From JAJNBA01 sp035512775 (GTDB taxonomy: Bacteria > Actinomycetota > UBA4738 > HRBIN12): a DNA stretch of 64,000 nt. Positions 51,304-60,348 of the stretch are shown here, one piece after another. Numbering within the stretch: the stretch's first letter is position 1; each line of letters opens with the position of its first letter. The translations under genes and the position numbers were made by a program. Under the pieces are notes generated by a model, which saw nothing but the letters and a program-made list of their open reading frames with translations, had not been told where the DNA came from and ran no database searches. The stretch spans positions 1-64,000 of the forward strand of contig DATKDI010000006.1 of NCBI GenBank assembly GCA_035512775.1, in the 5' to 3' direction.

Positions 51304-53178
51304 CTACGAGGTGTTGCCGGGCACCGCCAGCGAGTCGAACGCCGCGAGACCAGCGAACTGGTCGAACGTGTAGTTCTCGACGTTGGCGGAGATGATGTCG
51401 ACACTGTTGTCGAACAGGTACGGCACCCAGGGCACGACCTCTTCCATCAGATGCTGGTCGTACTCCGCCCAGCACTGGAACCGTTCGTCACCCGGCTCCA
51501 GCGCCGCGCATGCCTCGTTCATCTCGTCCACCGAGGGGACCTCGGTGACGTCGTACCCCCACTCGGTCATCTGCTCGGGCGTTGCCCCGACCAGCGAGTA
51601 GTTGCAGCAGCTCTCATACAGTCCGGCGGTGGTGAACAAGGGCTCCCCGAACGTGATGCCGTCCGCGTAGTCCTTGCCCCATCCCGGTGCCGCGCACAAT
51701 GCGTGGTGCGAGTTGGGATCGAGGCACTTGTTGTACATCGTGCCCCGCTCGAGCTGCTTCACGTCCAGCGTGAGACCGAGGGGCTCCAGGTTCTGGGTGA
51801 GCAGAGCTGTCTGCTCCGGGTACGGATCCTCACGATCGCTGATCGTCAGGATGCCCTGACACTCCGGAGCGTCACAGACCCCGTCCCCGTCGGTGTCGTA
51901 CTTGGACAGGGCCATCTCTTCCTTGGCCTTCTCGATGTCACCTGACGCGTTGGGCGTCTGGTACGGGTCGTAGTCGGCCAAGATGCCGTCCTGGAGGCTG
52001 TTGACGAAGATGTGTCCCGCGATCTCACCCGTCGACGGCCCACCTCGCAGCTGCCGCCATCCCTCCTTGTCGAACGCCCAGTTGACTGCCTTGCGGACAT
52101 GGACGTCGTCGAATGGAGGCTCGCCGAGGTTGAACGACACGTAGCGGACCGCATCCGACGCGTAGATGTTGATCCGGTCCTGGAGATCGGGGTTCGTCTG
52201 GTAGTCCCGGATCTTTTCCGCCGGTACGGCTCCGTCCACCACGAAGTCCAGTTCTCCCTGCTCGACCTGGTTGTACAGGTCGTCGTTGTCGCCGCCGATC
52301 CGCACCTCGATCCTCTCCGGGTAGTGGTCGCGCAGTTCGTCGCTCGCCGGGTCGTACGAAGGATTCTCGACCAGGACGATCTGGCGACCGGGGACGTACC
52401 CAGGTGCCTCGGTCTGGTCCCCCGGGTCCGCGGAGAAGTCCATCGTTTCGGACCCCTCGAACATGTACGGCCCCGAGGCCACGAGGAAGCGGCCGTAGTT
52501 CCGGTCGTGTCCCTCGGCGACGCCCAAGCGTTCGCCTTCGTCATCGGGCGGGATCGGTGCGGACGTGCCCATCGCGAAGCGGTAGCTGACGTCCCCGAGC
52601 GGTGTGGTCGTGGTGATCTCCAGCGTGTGCGTGTCCGGTGCGGTGATACCCGAGATCTCCGTGGCGTCGCCGGCAGCGAAGTCGTCGAATCCCTCGATCA
52701 CCGAGTAGTAGAACGAATACCCGCCGACGTTCGCCTTCGGGTTCGCCGTGCGCTCCATCGCGCGGATGAAGTCCGCCGCCGTGATCTCCGTGTCCTCCTT
52801 CGGGGGCGCGTACATCAGTCCCGGCTTGATCTGGTAGGTCCAGGTCAGTCCGTCCTCGGACTGCGTAGGCTCACCTGCCGCCAGGTCTGGATGGATCTGG
52901 GCGCCGCCCTCGTCCGTCGGGACACCCTCGTAGGACATGAGCGTCCGAAGCAGACAGCAGCGGTAGTACTCCCACGTGACGGAGTAGTACTCCTTCTGTG
53001 GGTCGAACGCGGCGGTGACGTCGGCCAGCATCGCCATGTTGAGCGTCCCGCCCTCGAGCTCCGCGGTCGGCTGACCCGGTTCGTCGGTCGGTCCCGTGTC
53101 GCCGCCGCCGTCGCCGCACGCGGCGGCGACGAGGCCGAGTACCGTCACCACGGCGATCACTCTGAGTGCTCGTTTCAA
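51304..53178 (-). CDS. oppA: Oligopeptide-binding lipoprotein OppA
   Basis: The protein has 624 residues. Its lipoprotein signal peptide ends in LVAAACGDG (Cys near 23), then comes an acidic linker and an SBP_bac_5 domain with GLTWTYQIKPGLMYAPP and ITAADFIRAMERT. About residues 427-438 contain YDTDGDGVCD, a calcium-loop-like insert flanked by cysteines. TTG 53178 is preferred because AGAAGGGGGG lies just before it with normal spacing; the ATG 27 bases further up has no site and would place that sequence inside the gene. It captures peptides outside the membrane for OppBCDF. Confidence 0.92.
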   Translation of the reverse strand: MKRALRVIAVVTVLGLVAAACGDGGGDTGPTDEPGQPTAELEGGTLNMAMLADVTAAFDPQKEYYSVTWEYYRCCLLRTLMSYEGVPTDEGGAQIHPDLAAGEPTQSEDGLTWTYQIKPGLMYAPPKEDTEITAADFIRAMERTANPKANVGGYSFYYSVIEGFDDFAAGDATEISGITAPDTHTLEITTTTPLGDVSYRFAMGTSAPIPPDDEGERLGVAEGHDRNYGRFLVASGPYMFEGSETMDFSADPGDQTEAPGYVPGRQIVLVENPSYDPASDELRDHYPERIEVRIGGDNDDLYNQVEQGELDFVVDGAVPAEKIRDYQTNPDLQDRINIYASDAVRYVSFNLGEPPFDDVHVRKAVNWAFDKEGWRQLRGGPSTGEIAGHIFVNSLQDGILADYDPYQTPNASGDIEKAKEEMALSKYDTDGDGVCDAPECQGILTISDREDPYPEQTALLTQNLEPLGLTLDVKQLERGTMYNKCLDPNSHHALCAAPGWGKDYADGITFGEPLFTTAGLYESCCNYSLVGATPEQMTEWGYDVTEVPSVDEMNEACAALEPGDERFQCWAEYDQHLMEEVVPWVPYLFDNSVDIISANVENYTFDQFAGLAAFDSLAVPGNTS

Positions 53179-53275
53179 AGCTACCCCCCTTCTCATGTTT
53201 CCCATTCACACTTCACAAGCTCCCGTGCCCTCGAGGTCGTCCTCCTTTCGCAAGGGTTCCCCCCTGTCGATACGC

Positions 53276-54346
53276 TCAGATGCCCTTCCGAGGATCGAGG
53301 GCGTCACGAAGACCGTCCCCCACGAGATTGAACGCGAGGGTTGTGAGGAACAGGGCGAGGCCCGGGAAGATCATCAGCCATGGTGCGAACGTGAAGGCGG
53401 AGCCGGCATCGGCGATCATGCCCCCCCACGAAGGCGTGGTGTCCGGCACGCCGACGCCGAGGAACGACAGACCGGCCTCGAACAGGATGTTGCTCGGGAT
53501 GATCAGGGTCGTGTAGACGATGATCGGTGCGGCCACGTTGGGGAGGATCTCGCGGAGGATGATCCGCCGGTTCGACGCCCCTAAGGACCGCGCGGCCTCC
53601 ACGAATTCCTTCTCTCGAAGCGACAGAACCTGACCGCGGACGATACGAGCGATGTACGGCCAGCCGAAGAGGCCGATGATCATGATCACAGGCCCGAGCC
53701 CCGGCTTGATGAGACCCCAGAAGCAGCCCTCCTTGTTGGCACCGCATGCCGACGCGATCCCGAGCGCGAGGAGCAGGATGGGGAGCGCCAGGACGACGTC
53801 CGTCGCTCGAGAGAGCACTGTGTCGACCTTCCCACGGTAGAAGCCCGCGGTCAGGCCGAGAAGCACGCCGATCATGAGCGCGATCCCGGTCGCGATGAAG
53901 GCCACCTGCAGCGAGGTGCGGGCCCCGTAGGCGATCCGCACGAACTGGTCGCGCCCGGTGTCGTCGACGCCGAGCAGGTAACCGGGAGGCGACTCCGCGA
54001 TCTTCTCGCCCGTCGTGGGGTCGTACTTGTCGGGCCACCAGCGAGGCGCCGACGGCAAACCGTACTCGTCGAGGGACCGCAGGTTCACCTGATTCGGCTC
54101 GTGCTTCGTGATGCTCGCGACGACCGGCGCGAAGATCGCCATCAGCAGCATGAGGAAGATGATCACCAGCCCGACGAGGGCGAAACGGTCCTGTCGGAAA
54201 TGTGCCCAGAAGATCTCCCAGGGGCTCCGGCCGATGATCGACGCCGGTGTCTCTGCCGACGGCGCGGAGGACTCAAGGTCGGCGCGCTCCCCAACCTCGC
54301 GCTGCCCGACCTGGGATACGTCGGTGTCCGTGTCGGATCGACTCAT
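53276..54346 (-). CDS. oppC: Oligopeptide ABC transporter permease OppC
   Basis: The protein has 356 residues. An acidic N-terminal tail of about 40 residues precedes the OppC_N segment (FWAHFRQDRFALVGLVIIFL) and five further helices. The family sequence GVDDTGRDQFVRIAYGART and the EAA loop FVEAARSLGASNRRII are present. It is first in the operon, before oppA. A TAGTAT box lies 12 bases before the ATG. Confidence 0.95.
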   Translation of the reverse strand: MSRSDTDTDVSQVGQREVGERADLESSAPSAETPASIIGRSPWEIFWAHFRQDRFALVGLVIIFLMLLMAIFAPVVASITKHEPNQVNLRSLDEYGLPSAPRWWPDKYDPTTGEKIAESPPGYLLGVDDTGRDQFVRIAYGARTSLQVAFIATGIALMIGVLLGLTAGFYRGKVDTVLSRATDVVLALPILLLALGIASACGANKEGCFWGLIKPGLGPVIMIIGLFGWPYIARIVRGQVLSLREKEFVEAARSLGASNRRIILREILPNVAAPIIVYTTLIIPSNILFEAGLSFLGVGVPDTTPSWGGMIADAGSAFTFAPWLMIFPGLALFLTTLAFNLVGDGLRDALDPRKGI

Positions 54347-54358
54347 ACCCGGATAGGG

Positions 54359-54364
54359 ATACTA
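54359..54364 (-). promoter_or_regulatory. Promoter of the opp operon
   Basis: TAGTAT on the minus strand ends 12 bases before the oppC ATG. TTGCGC lies 18 bases upstream of it as a -35 candidate. The leader would be about five bases. Confidence 0.55.
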
Positions 54365-54448
54365 CGGGAGGTTGCCCAGGGCGCGCAATCCAGCACCCCC
54401 GGAGCGGCACCGCCGCAGCTTCTTTGGGGAGCAAGGATGCGAAACAGC

Positions 54449-55219
54449 TCAGCGGTATTTGACGATGAGGGCGAACTCCTCCGGGTCCAGGCTCGCGCCT
54501 CCCACGAGCGCACCGTCGATCTCCGGGTGCGCCATGAACTCCCTGATGTTCCCCGGTTTCACGCTCCCGCCGTACTGGACGCGGACCGCTTCTCCGACTT
54601 CGTCGGAGAAGCGCTCCGCCAGGGTGGCTCGGACCACCTCCACCACCTGCCCGGCGTCGGTCGGCTCCGCGGTGCGCCCGGTGCCGATCGCCCAGATCGG
54701 CTCGTAGGCGACGACGGCACGGGCCGCCGCCGCCGCTTCCACGCCTTCGAAGGCCCCGCGGACCTGCTCGGCGACCTTGGTTTCGGTCCCACCCGACTCC
54801 CGCTCCTCGAGGGTCTCGCCCACGCAGACGATCGGCGCCATCCCCTGGCGGAAGACGGCCTTCACCTTCTCGTTGACCGTCTCGTCGTCCTCGCCGAAGA
54901 GCTGGCGGCGCTCGGAGTGCCCCACGATCACGTAGCCGACGTCGAGCGCCGCCAACATCGGGCCCGAGACCTCTCCGGTGAAAGCGCCCTTGTCCTCCAC
55001 GTGGACGTCCTGGGCGCCGAGGCCGTACGGCAGCCGGTCGGAATCGATCAGTGTCTGGACGGATCGCAGCGCAGTGAACGGCGGGCAGATCACGACCTCG
55101 ACACGCTCCGCATCATCGTGATCGAGGAGGTACGACAGCTTCTGCACCGTCTGGATCGCTTCCAGATGCGTCTTGTGCATCTTCCAGTTCGCCGCGATGA
55201 TCGGCATCCGCTCGGCCAT
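54449..55219 (-). CDS. tpiA: Triosephosphate isomerase
   Basis: The protein has 256 residues. Active-site parts are AANWKMHKT, the His in VIVGHSERRQLFG, the Glu in AYEPIWAIGTGR and the phosphate loop VQYGGSVKPGN. It interconverts DHAP and glyceraldehyde-3-phosphate. It follows pgk after one base. Confidence 0.97.
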   Translation of the reverse strand: MAERMPIIAANWKMHKTHLEAIQTVQKLSYLLDHDDAERVEVVICPPFTALRSVQTLIDSDRLPYGLGAQDVHVEDKGAFTGEVSGPMLAALDVGYVIVGHSERRQLFGEDDETVNEKVKAVFRQGMAPIVCVGETLEERESGGTETKVAEQVRGAFEGVEAAAAARAVVAYEPIWAIGTGRTAEPTDAGQVVEVVRATLAERFSDEVGEAVRVQYGGSVKPGNIREFMAHPEIDGALVGGASLDPEEFALIVKYR

Positions 55220-55220
55220 G

Positions 55221-56417
55221 TCAATCTCCCAGCACCAGGATGCCCGGCAACGGCTCGCCCTCGAGGAACTCGAGCGAGGCCCCGCCGCCGGTGGAGAGGT
55301 GGTCGAACGAGTCCTCGAGCCCGGCGCGCTTGACGGCGAGGAGCGAGTCGCCGCCGCCGACGACGGAGAACGCCGAGGCTCCCGCGATCGCGGTCGCGAC
55401 CCCGCGCGTGCCGGCCGAGAAGGGCTCGAGCTCGAAGACGCCCATCGGGCCGTTCCACAGGATGGTCTTGGCGTCCGCGAGGATCCTCGCGAACTCCTCG
55501 ACCGTGCGCGGGCCGATGTCCAGTCCCTTCAGGCCGTGGGGGATCTCGCGCGCCGGCACCGTGCGAGGGCGCACGTCGGCTCGCACCTCCTCCGCCGCCA
55601 CGACGTCTTGGGGTAATTCGATCAACGTGCCCTTCACCCTCGCTCGCTCGGTGACGGCGCGGACCTCGTCGAAGCGATCGGGTTCCACGAGGCTCTCCCC
55701 CACCTCACCTCCCGCGGCGGCGATCAACGTGAACGCCATCGCCCCCCCGATCAGCAGGGCGTCGACACGCTCGACGAGCGAATCCAGCACGCCCAGCTTG
55801 TCCGAGACCTTCGCCCCGCCGAGGACGGCCACGTACGGCCTGTCGGGATCGGTCAGGAGCCGGCCGAGCACTTCGACCTCTCGCTGGAGGAGCCGTCCGG
55901 CCACCGCCTGCCTGCCGGACGCGCGCATGAGGTCGGGCAAGGCCACGACGCTCGCGTGCGCTCGATGCGCCGCTCCGAAGGCGTCGTTCACGTAGGCGTC
56001 GGCGAGCTCGGCGAGCTGCCCCGCGAACCGGACGTCGTTGGCCTCCTCCCCCGGATGGAACCGGAGGTTCTCGAGGAGCAGGACCTCGCCCGGCTCGATG
56101 TGGCCGCAGGCGGCCTCGGGCCCGTCGCCGACGGTGTCGTCCAGTGCCATCACGTCGACGCCGAGCAGCTCACCGAGGGTGTCGGCGACGGGCCCGAGAC
56201 GGAGATCGTCGCGCGGCTTCCCCTCCGGCCTGCCCAGATGCGACGCGACGACGAGGGCCGCGCCACCGTCGATCAGCTCGCGGAGCGTGGGGACGGTCGC
56301 GCGGATCCGCATGTCGTCGGCGACGCGGCCGTCCTCGATAGGGACGTTGAAGTCGGCGCGGACGAAGACGCGGGCGCCGGCGACGTCGCCGAGATCGTCG
56401 AGGGTCCGGAGCGTCAC
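55221..56417 (-). CDS. pgk: Phosphoglycerate kinase
   Basis: The protein has 398 residues. Conserved parts are VRADFNVPIEDG, ASHLGRPEGKP, LLENLRFHPGEE, VLGGAKVSDKLGV, WNGPMGVFE and VGGGDSLLAVK. GTG 56417 overlaps the gap stop (TAGTG). It makes ATP from 1,3-bisphosphoglycerate. Confidence 0.97.
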   Translation of the reverse strand: MTLRTLDDLGDVAGARVFVRADFNVPIEDGRVADDMRIRATVPTLRELIDGGAALVVASHLGRPEGKPRDDLRLGPVADTLGELLGVDVMALDDTVGDGPEAACGHIEPGEVLLLENLRFHPGEEANDVRFAGQLAELADAYVNDAFGAAHRAHASVVALPDLMRASGRQAVAGRLLQREVEVLGRLLTDPDRPYVAVLGGAKVSDKLGVLDSLVERVDALLIGGAMAFTLIAAAGGEVGESLVEPDRFDEVRAVTERARVKGTLIELPQDVVAAEEVRADVRPRTVPAREIPHGLKGLDIGPRTVEEFARILADAKTILWNGPMGVFELEPFSAGTRGVATAIAGASAFSVVGGGDSLLAVKRAGLEDSFDHLSTGGGASLEFLEGEPLPGILVLGD

Positions 56418-57424
56418 TAGAGCTTCGACGCGACCAGGTTCGTCAGGTCGACCAGTCGGTTCGAGTACCCCCACTCGTTGTCGTACCAACCGAGCACCTT
56501 GACGAAGTTCCCGATGGCCATCGTCGAGAGCGAGTCGAACGTGCAGGAGGCGGGCGAGCCCACGATATCGCTTGAGACGATCGGATCCTCGGTGTAGACG
56601 AGCTTGTCCTTCAACCGGTCGGTCTCGGAGGCAGCTAGGTACGCGTCGTTGACCTCCTCGACGGTGACGTCGCGGGCGAGAACCGCCACGAGGTCCGTGA
56701 TCGACCCGTCGGGCACGGGCACCCGCATCGCGACGCCGTCGATCTTCCCCTTCAACTGCGGCAGCGCGAGCGCCGTCGCCTTCGCAGCGCCGGTCGACGC
56801 CGGCACGATGTTGATCGCGGCGGCGCGCGCCCGTCGCAGGTCCTTGTGCGGCAGGTCGAGCAGGTTCTGGTCGTTCGTGTACGCGTGGATGGTGGTCATC
56901 AAAGCGCGGTCGATCCCGAATGAGTCCTCGAGCACCTTCGCCAACGGGACGACGCAGTTCGTCGTGCACGAAGCGTTCGAGATCACGTGATGGGTAGTGG
57001 GATCGTAGGCGTCGTCGTTCACGCCCATGACGATCGTGATGTCCTCGCCTTTCGCAGGTGCACTGATGATGACCTTCTGGGCGCCCGCCTCCAGGTGCGC
57101 GGCCGCCTTCTCCCGGTCCGTGAAGAGACCGGTCGACTCGATCACGATCTCGGCGCCCACCTCTTTCCAGGGGAGCTGCGCGGGATCCCTCTCGGCGAAC
57201 ACGCGCAGCTCGTCGCCGTCGACCGAGATGCCGTGGTCCGAGACCGTGACCTCGGCGTCGAGGCGCCCGAGGACGGAGTCGTACTTCAACAGGTGGGCGA
57301 GGGTCTTCGCGTCCGTGATGTCGTTCACGCCGACGAGATCGACGTCCGCGCCGGTCTGTCTGACCGCGCGCAGGAAGTTGCGACCGATCCGTCCGAAACC
57401 GTTGATCCCGACCTTGACAGCCAT
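56417..57424 (-). CDS. gap: Glyceraldehyde-3-phosphate dehydrogenase
   Basis: The protein has 335 residues. The NAD fold begins VKVGINGFGRIGRNFLR; NDITDAK with Asp favours NAD over NADP. The catalytic Cys is Cys153 in SNASCTTNCVVPL, with His in TTIHAYTNDQ. The substrate loop has NIVPASTGAAKA and the end has WYDNEWGYSNR. GGGAGG before ATG 57424 sets the start; an upstream frame is excluded on that basis. Confidence 0.97.
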   Translation of the reverse strand: MAVKVGINGFGRIGRNFLRAVRQTGADVDLVGVNDITDAKTLAHLLKYDSVLGRLDAEVTVSDHGISVDGDELRVFAERDPAQLPWKEVGAEIVIESTGLFTDREKAAAHLEAGAQKVIISAPAKGEDITIVMGVNDDAYDPTTHHVISNASCTTNCVVPLAKVLEDSFGIDRALMTTIHAYTNDQNLLDLPHKDLRRARAAAINIVPASTGAAKATALALPQLKGKIDGVAMRVPVPDGSITDLVAVLARDVTVEEVNDAYLAASETDRLKDKLVYTEDPIVSSDIVGSPASCTFDSLSTMAIGNFVKVLGWYDNEWGYSNRLVDLTNLVASKL

Positions 57425-57462
57425 CTGGGTCCTCCCTGGGGGTCGCTCGGCGATGGAACCCC

Positions 57463-57468
57463 ATCCTA
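57463..57468 (-). promoter_or_regulatory. -10 box of gap-pgk-tpiA
   Basis: TAGGAT on the minus strand lies 38 bases before the gap start, in the 99-base gap after rapZ. No convincing -35 is seen. Confidence 0.45.
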
Positions 57469-57523
57469 CCGAGCGCACTCACGCGCTACCCGAGCGTGTC
57501 GGCGTGTCCAGGCCCCGCGAGAC

Positions 57524-58423
57524 TCAGTCGCGGTTGAGGTCGCGGTGATCCACCGAAACCCGATGTCCGTGCCCCCCGAAGTACTCGGCCAGATCCTCGA
57601 CCACGACGACCGAGCGGTGGCGGCCACCGGTGCAGCCGACCGCCACGGTGAGATAGGACTTCCCTTCGCTCACGTAGCCGGGGACGACGACGTCCAGGAG
57701 AGCCTCCAGGCGCTTCATGAAGGCCCCGTATTCCTCCTGTCCCTCCACGTACTCGCGGACCTTCTCGTTGCTGCCGGGCAGAGGGCGGAGCTCGTCGACC
57801 CAGTGAGGGTTGGGGAGGAATCGCACGTCCAACACGAGATCGGCGTCGCGCGGGCTGCCGTATTTGAAGCCGAACGACATGAGGGTCACCGAGAGACCGG
57901 CCTCCGGCGGCGCGGTCGCGAACATCTCGCGGATCCGATCGCGAAGATCGTGCGGAGTGAGCCCGCTCGTGTCGATCACCAGGTCGGCGTCTTCGCGAAG
58001 GCTCTCCATCATCAGCCGTTCCTTGCGGATACCCTCGGCGACCCGATCGCCCGGGGCCAGGGGGTGACGCCGGCGGGTCGCCTCGTAGCGGTTGACGAGG
58101 TCCTCGTCCGACGCGTCGAGGAACACGATCCGCGCGGCGACCCGCTGTCCACGCAACTCCTCGAGTGCTCGAGCGAGCTCGCCGAAGAACACGCCCCCGC
58201 GAGCGTCGACGACGATCGCGACACGGCCGGGTCCGCCCGGACCCGCAGCCAGCTCGGCCATCTTCGGCAGGAGCGCCGGCGGCAGGTTGTCGACGACGAA
58301 GTACCCCAGGTCTTCCAGGCTGCGAGCGGCCTCGGATCGTCCGGCCCCGGACAGGCCCGTGATCAGCAGGAATCCGGGCGCGGTGACGGGCTCCGTCTCT
58401 CTATGGTGCGATGCCCGGGCCAT
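57524..58423 (-). CDS. rapZ: RapZ/YvcJ-family P-loop protein
   Basis: The protein has 299 residues. The P-loop is ITGLSGAGRSEAARSLED, with Arg for Lys as is usual in actinobacteria. FVVDNLPPALLPKM, SFGFKYGSPRDADLV and AVGCTGGRHRSVVVVE are family marks. It binds nucleotide and in other bacteria controls amino-sugar metabolism through small RNA. ATG 58423 overlaps the uvrC stop as TGATG; a GTG one codon earlier is equally possible. The usual next genes, yvcK and whiA, are absent. Confidence 0.93.
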   Translation of the reverse strand: MARASHHRETEPVTAPGFLLITGLSGAGRSEAARSLEDLGYFVVDNLPPALLPKMAELAAGPGGPGRVAIVVDARGGVFFGELARALEELRGQRVAARIVFLDASDEDLVNRYEATRRRHPLAPGDRVAEGIRKERLMMESLREDADLVIDTSGLTPHDLRDRIREMFATAPPEAGLSVTLMSFGFKYGSPRDADLVLDVRFLPNPHWVDELRPLPGSNEKVREYVEGQEEYGAFMKRLEALLDVVVPGYVSEGKSYLTVAVGCTGGRHRSVVVVEDLAEYFGGHGHRVSVDHRDLNRD

Positions 58424-60300
58424 CACGCGCTCACCCGCCGATCGGAGGCCGTGACCGCGTGCAGGTGCTGGTGGATCTCGTCTGCCAGCCTCGGACCCAC
58501 GCCCGGGGTCGCGGCGAGCTCACCCGGTTCCGCCTGCCGGATCTTGGTCAGGGAGCCGAACCGCTTCATCAATGCGCGCTTCCGCGAAGGCCCGACGCCG
58601 GGGATCTCGTCGAGCGGAGAGGACAGCGCGCGGCGATCGCGCCGCTGCCGGTGGTACGTGATCGCGAATCGGTGCGCTTCGTCGCGGATGTGCTGGAGCA
58701 CGAAGAGCGCCTCGGATCCACGTGGGATCGACAACGGATCGGGCCGGTCCGGGAAGTAGATCTCTTCGAGCCGCTTCGCCAGGCCGACGTGGGGGATGTG
58801 CAGCCCGCGGTCCTCGAGCACCTTCGTGGCGACGCTCAGCTGCCCGCGTCCCCCGTCGACGACGACGAGCGCGGGAGGGTAGGAGAATCGCCTGCGGCCA
58901 CCTGGCGCCTCGTCCTTCTCTTTGAGGAGCCGTGAGAACCGCCGGGTGAGCATCTCTTCCATGCTCGCGAAATCGTCTTGTCCCGCGACGCTCTTGATCT
59001 CGAACCGGCGATAGTCGGAGCGCTTCGGCAGGCCGTCCTCGAAGACGACCATCGACCCGACGGTGTCGCTCGGCCCCAGGTTCGAGATGTCGTAGCACTC
59101 GATCCGGAGCGGGGCCTGCTCCAGTCCGAGCTGCTCGGCGAGTTCCGAGAGCGCGCGGGAGCGCGCGCCGAAGTCCGACGCGCGGCGGAGCTTGTGCCGG
59201 TGGAAGGCATCGGCCGCGTTGCTCCCGACGACCTCCATGAGCTTGCGCTTGGCCCCCCGGGCCGGGACCGCGATCGTGACGTGGGACCCTCGGCGGCCGG
59301 ACAACCAGGCTTCGAGGACCCCGCGATCCGCGGGCTCGGTCGGAACGAGGATGCGCGGCGGCACGTCATCGCGCTCCATGTAGACCTGCCTGAGGAACGA
59401 TGCCACGAGCTCGGATCGGTCGAGATCCTCGACGCGATCGACGACCCAGCCCTTCCGCCCGAGGACCCTCCCCCCTCGAACGGTGAACACCTGGAACGCC
59501 GCCTCGAGATCGTCCTCGGCGAGGCCCACCACCTCGAGGTCCTCGGGGCGGACCAGGACCATCTCCTGGCTCTCGAGCGCACGCCGCGCCGCCTGGAGTT
59601 GGTCGCGGAACCGAGCCGCCTGCTCGTACTCCTCGCGGTCGGAGGCCTCTGCCATCTGGGCGTCGAGCCGCTTCAGCACGGGCTTGGAGTTCCCGGCGAG
59701 GAAGTCCCCCAGCCCCTCCACGTCCCGCCGATACGACTCTTCGGTGACGCCCGTCTGCGCGGGCACACACGGGCCCGAGCAACGGCCGATGTCGTAGTAG
59801 AGGCACGGCCGCCCGGCTCGCGCCCGCTGGTCGAAGAAGTGGTTGGTGCAGGTCCGGATCGGGAAGACCCGCGTCAGGGCATCGAGGGTGTCTCGGATCG
59901 CCCACGCGTGTCCATAGGGCCCGAAGTATCGGACCTTCTTCCGTTTGGTGCCGCGCAGGACCTGGGCGCGCGGCCACTTCTCCCCGACCGTCAGGGCGAG
60001 ATAGGGATAGGACTTGTCGTCGCGGTACCGGATGTTGAAGCGCGGGCGGTACTGCTGGATCAGGTTGAACTCCAGCATCAAGGCGTCAACTTCGCCGGAC
60101 GCCACGATCCATTCGACGCCCGCGGCTGCGTCCACCATGGCCTGGGTTCGCGGATGGAGAGGTCGAGACCAGTAATTGGCGAGGCGCTTCCGCAATGAGC
60201 TGGCCTTGCCGACGTACACGACCCGCCCGTCCTCGTCCCGGAAGAGGTAGGCGCCGGGGACGTCCGGGATGCTGGACGACACCGGCTTCGTGAAGCTCAC
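58423..60300 (-). CDS. uvrC: Excinuclease ABC subunit C
   Basis: The protein has 625 residues. The GIY-YIG nuclease domain is at the start (VPGAYLFRDEDGRVVYVGKA), followed by a Cys cluster (CPCLYYD-like CLYYDIGRCSGPC), UVR segment (MAEASDREEYEQAARFRDQL), an RNase H-like nuclease domain (IECYDISNLGPSD, LVVVDGGRGQL) and two HhH motifs at the end (IPGVGPSRKRAL, TPGVGPRLADEI). It makes both incisions in nucleotide excision repair. It appears leaderless from a TACGAT box. Confidence 0.97.
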   Translation of the reverse strand: MSFTKPVSSSIPDVPGAYLFRDEDGRVVYVGKASSLRKRLANYWSRPLHPRTQAMVDAAAGVEWIVASGEVDALMLEFNLIQQYRPRFNIRYRDDKSYPYLALTVGEKWPRAQVLRGTKRKKVRYFGPYGHAWAIRDTLDALTRVFPIRTCTNHFFDQRARAGRPCLYYDIGRCSGPCVPAQTGVTEESYRRDVEGLGDFLAGNSKPVLKRLDAQMAEASDREEYEQAARFRDQLQAARRALESQEMVLVRPEDLEVVGLAEDDLEAAFQVFTVRGGRVLGRKGWVVDRVEDLDRSELVASFLRQVYMERDDVPPRILVPTEPADRGVLEAWLSGRRGSHVTIAVPARGAKRKLMEVVGSNAADAFHRHKLRRASDFGARSRALSELAEQLGLEQAPLRIECYDISNLGPSDTVGSMVVFEDGLPKRSDYRRFEIKSVAGQDDFASMEEMLTRRFSRLLKEKDEAPGGRRRFSYPPALVVVDGGRGQLSVATKVLEDRGLHIPHVGLAKRLEEIYFPDRPDPLSIPRGSEALFVLQHIRDEAHRFAITYHRQRRDRRALSSPLDEIPGVGPSRKRALMKRFGSLTKIRQAEPGELAATPGVGPRLADEIHQHLHAVTASDRRVSA

Positions 60301-60306
60301 GCACCC

Positions 60307-60312
60307 ATCGTA
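60307..60312 (-). promoter_or_regulatory. -10 box for a leaderless uvrC transcript
   Basis: TACGAT on the minus strand ends six bases before the GTG start, and there is no Shine-Dalgarno sequence. Confidence 0.5.
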
Positions 60313-60348
60313 ACGCGGGGGGGCGAACCGACCGGGAACGGGGTGGGT

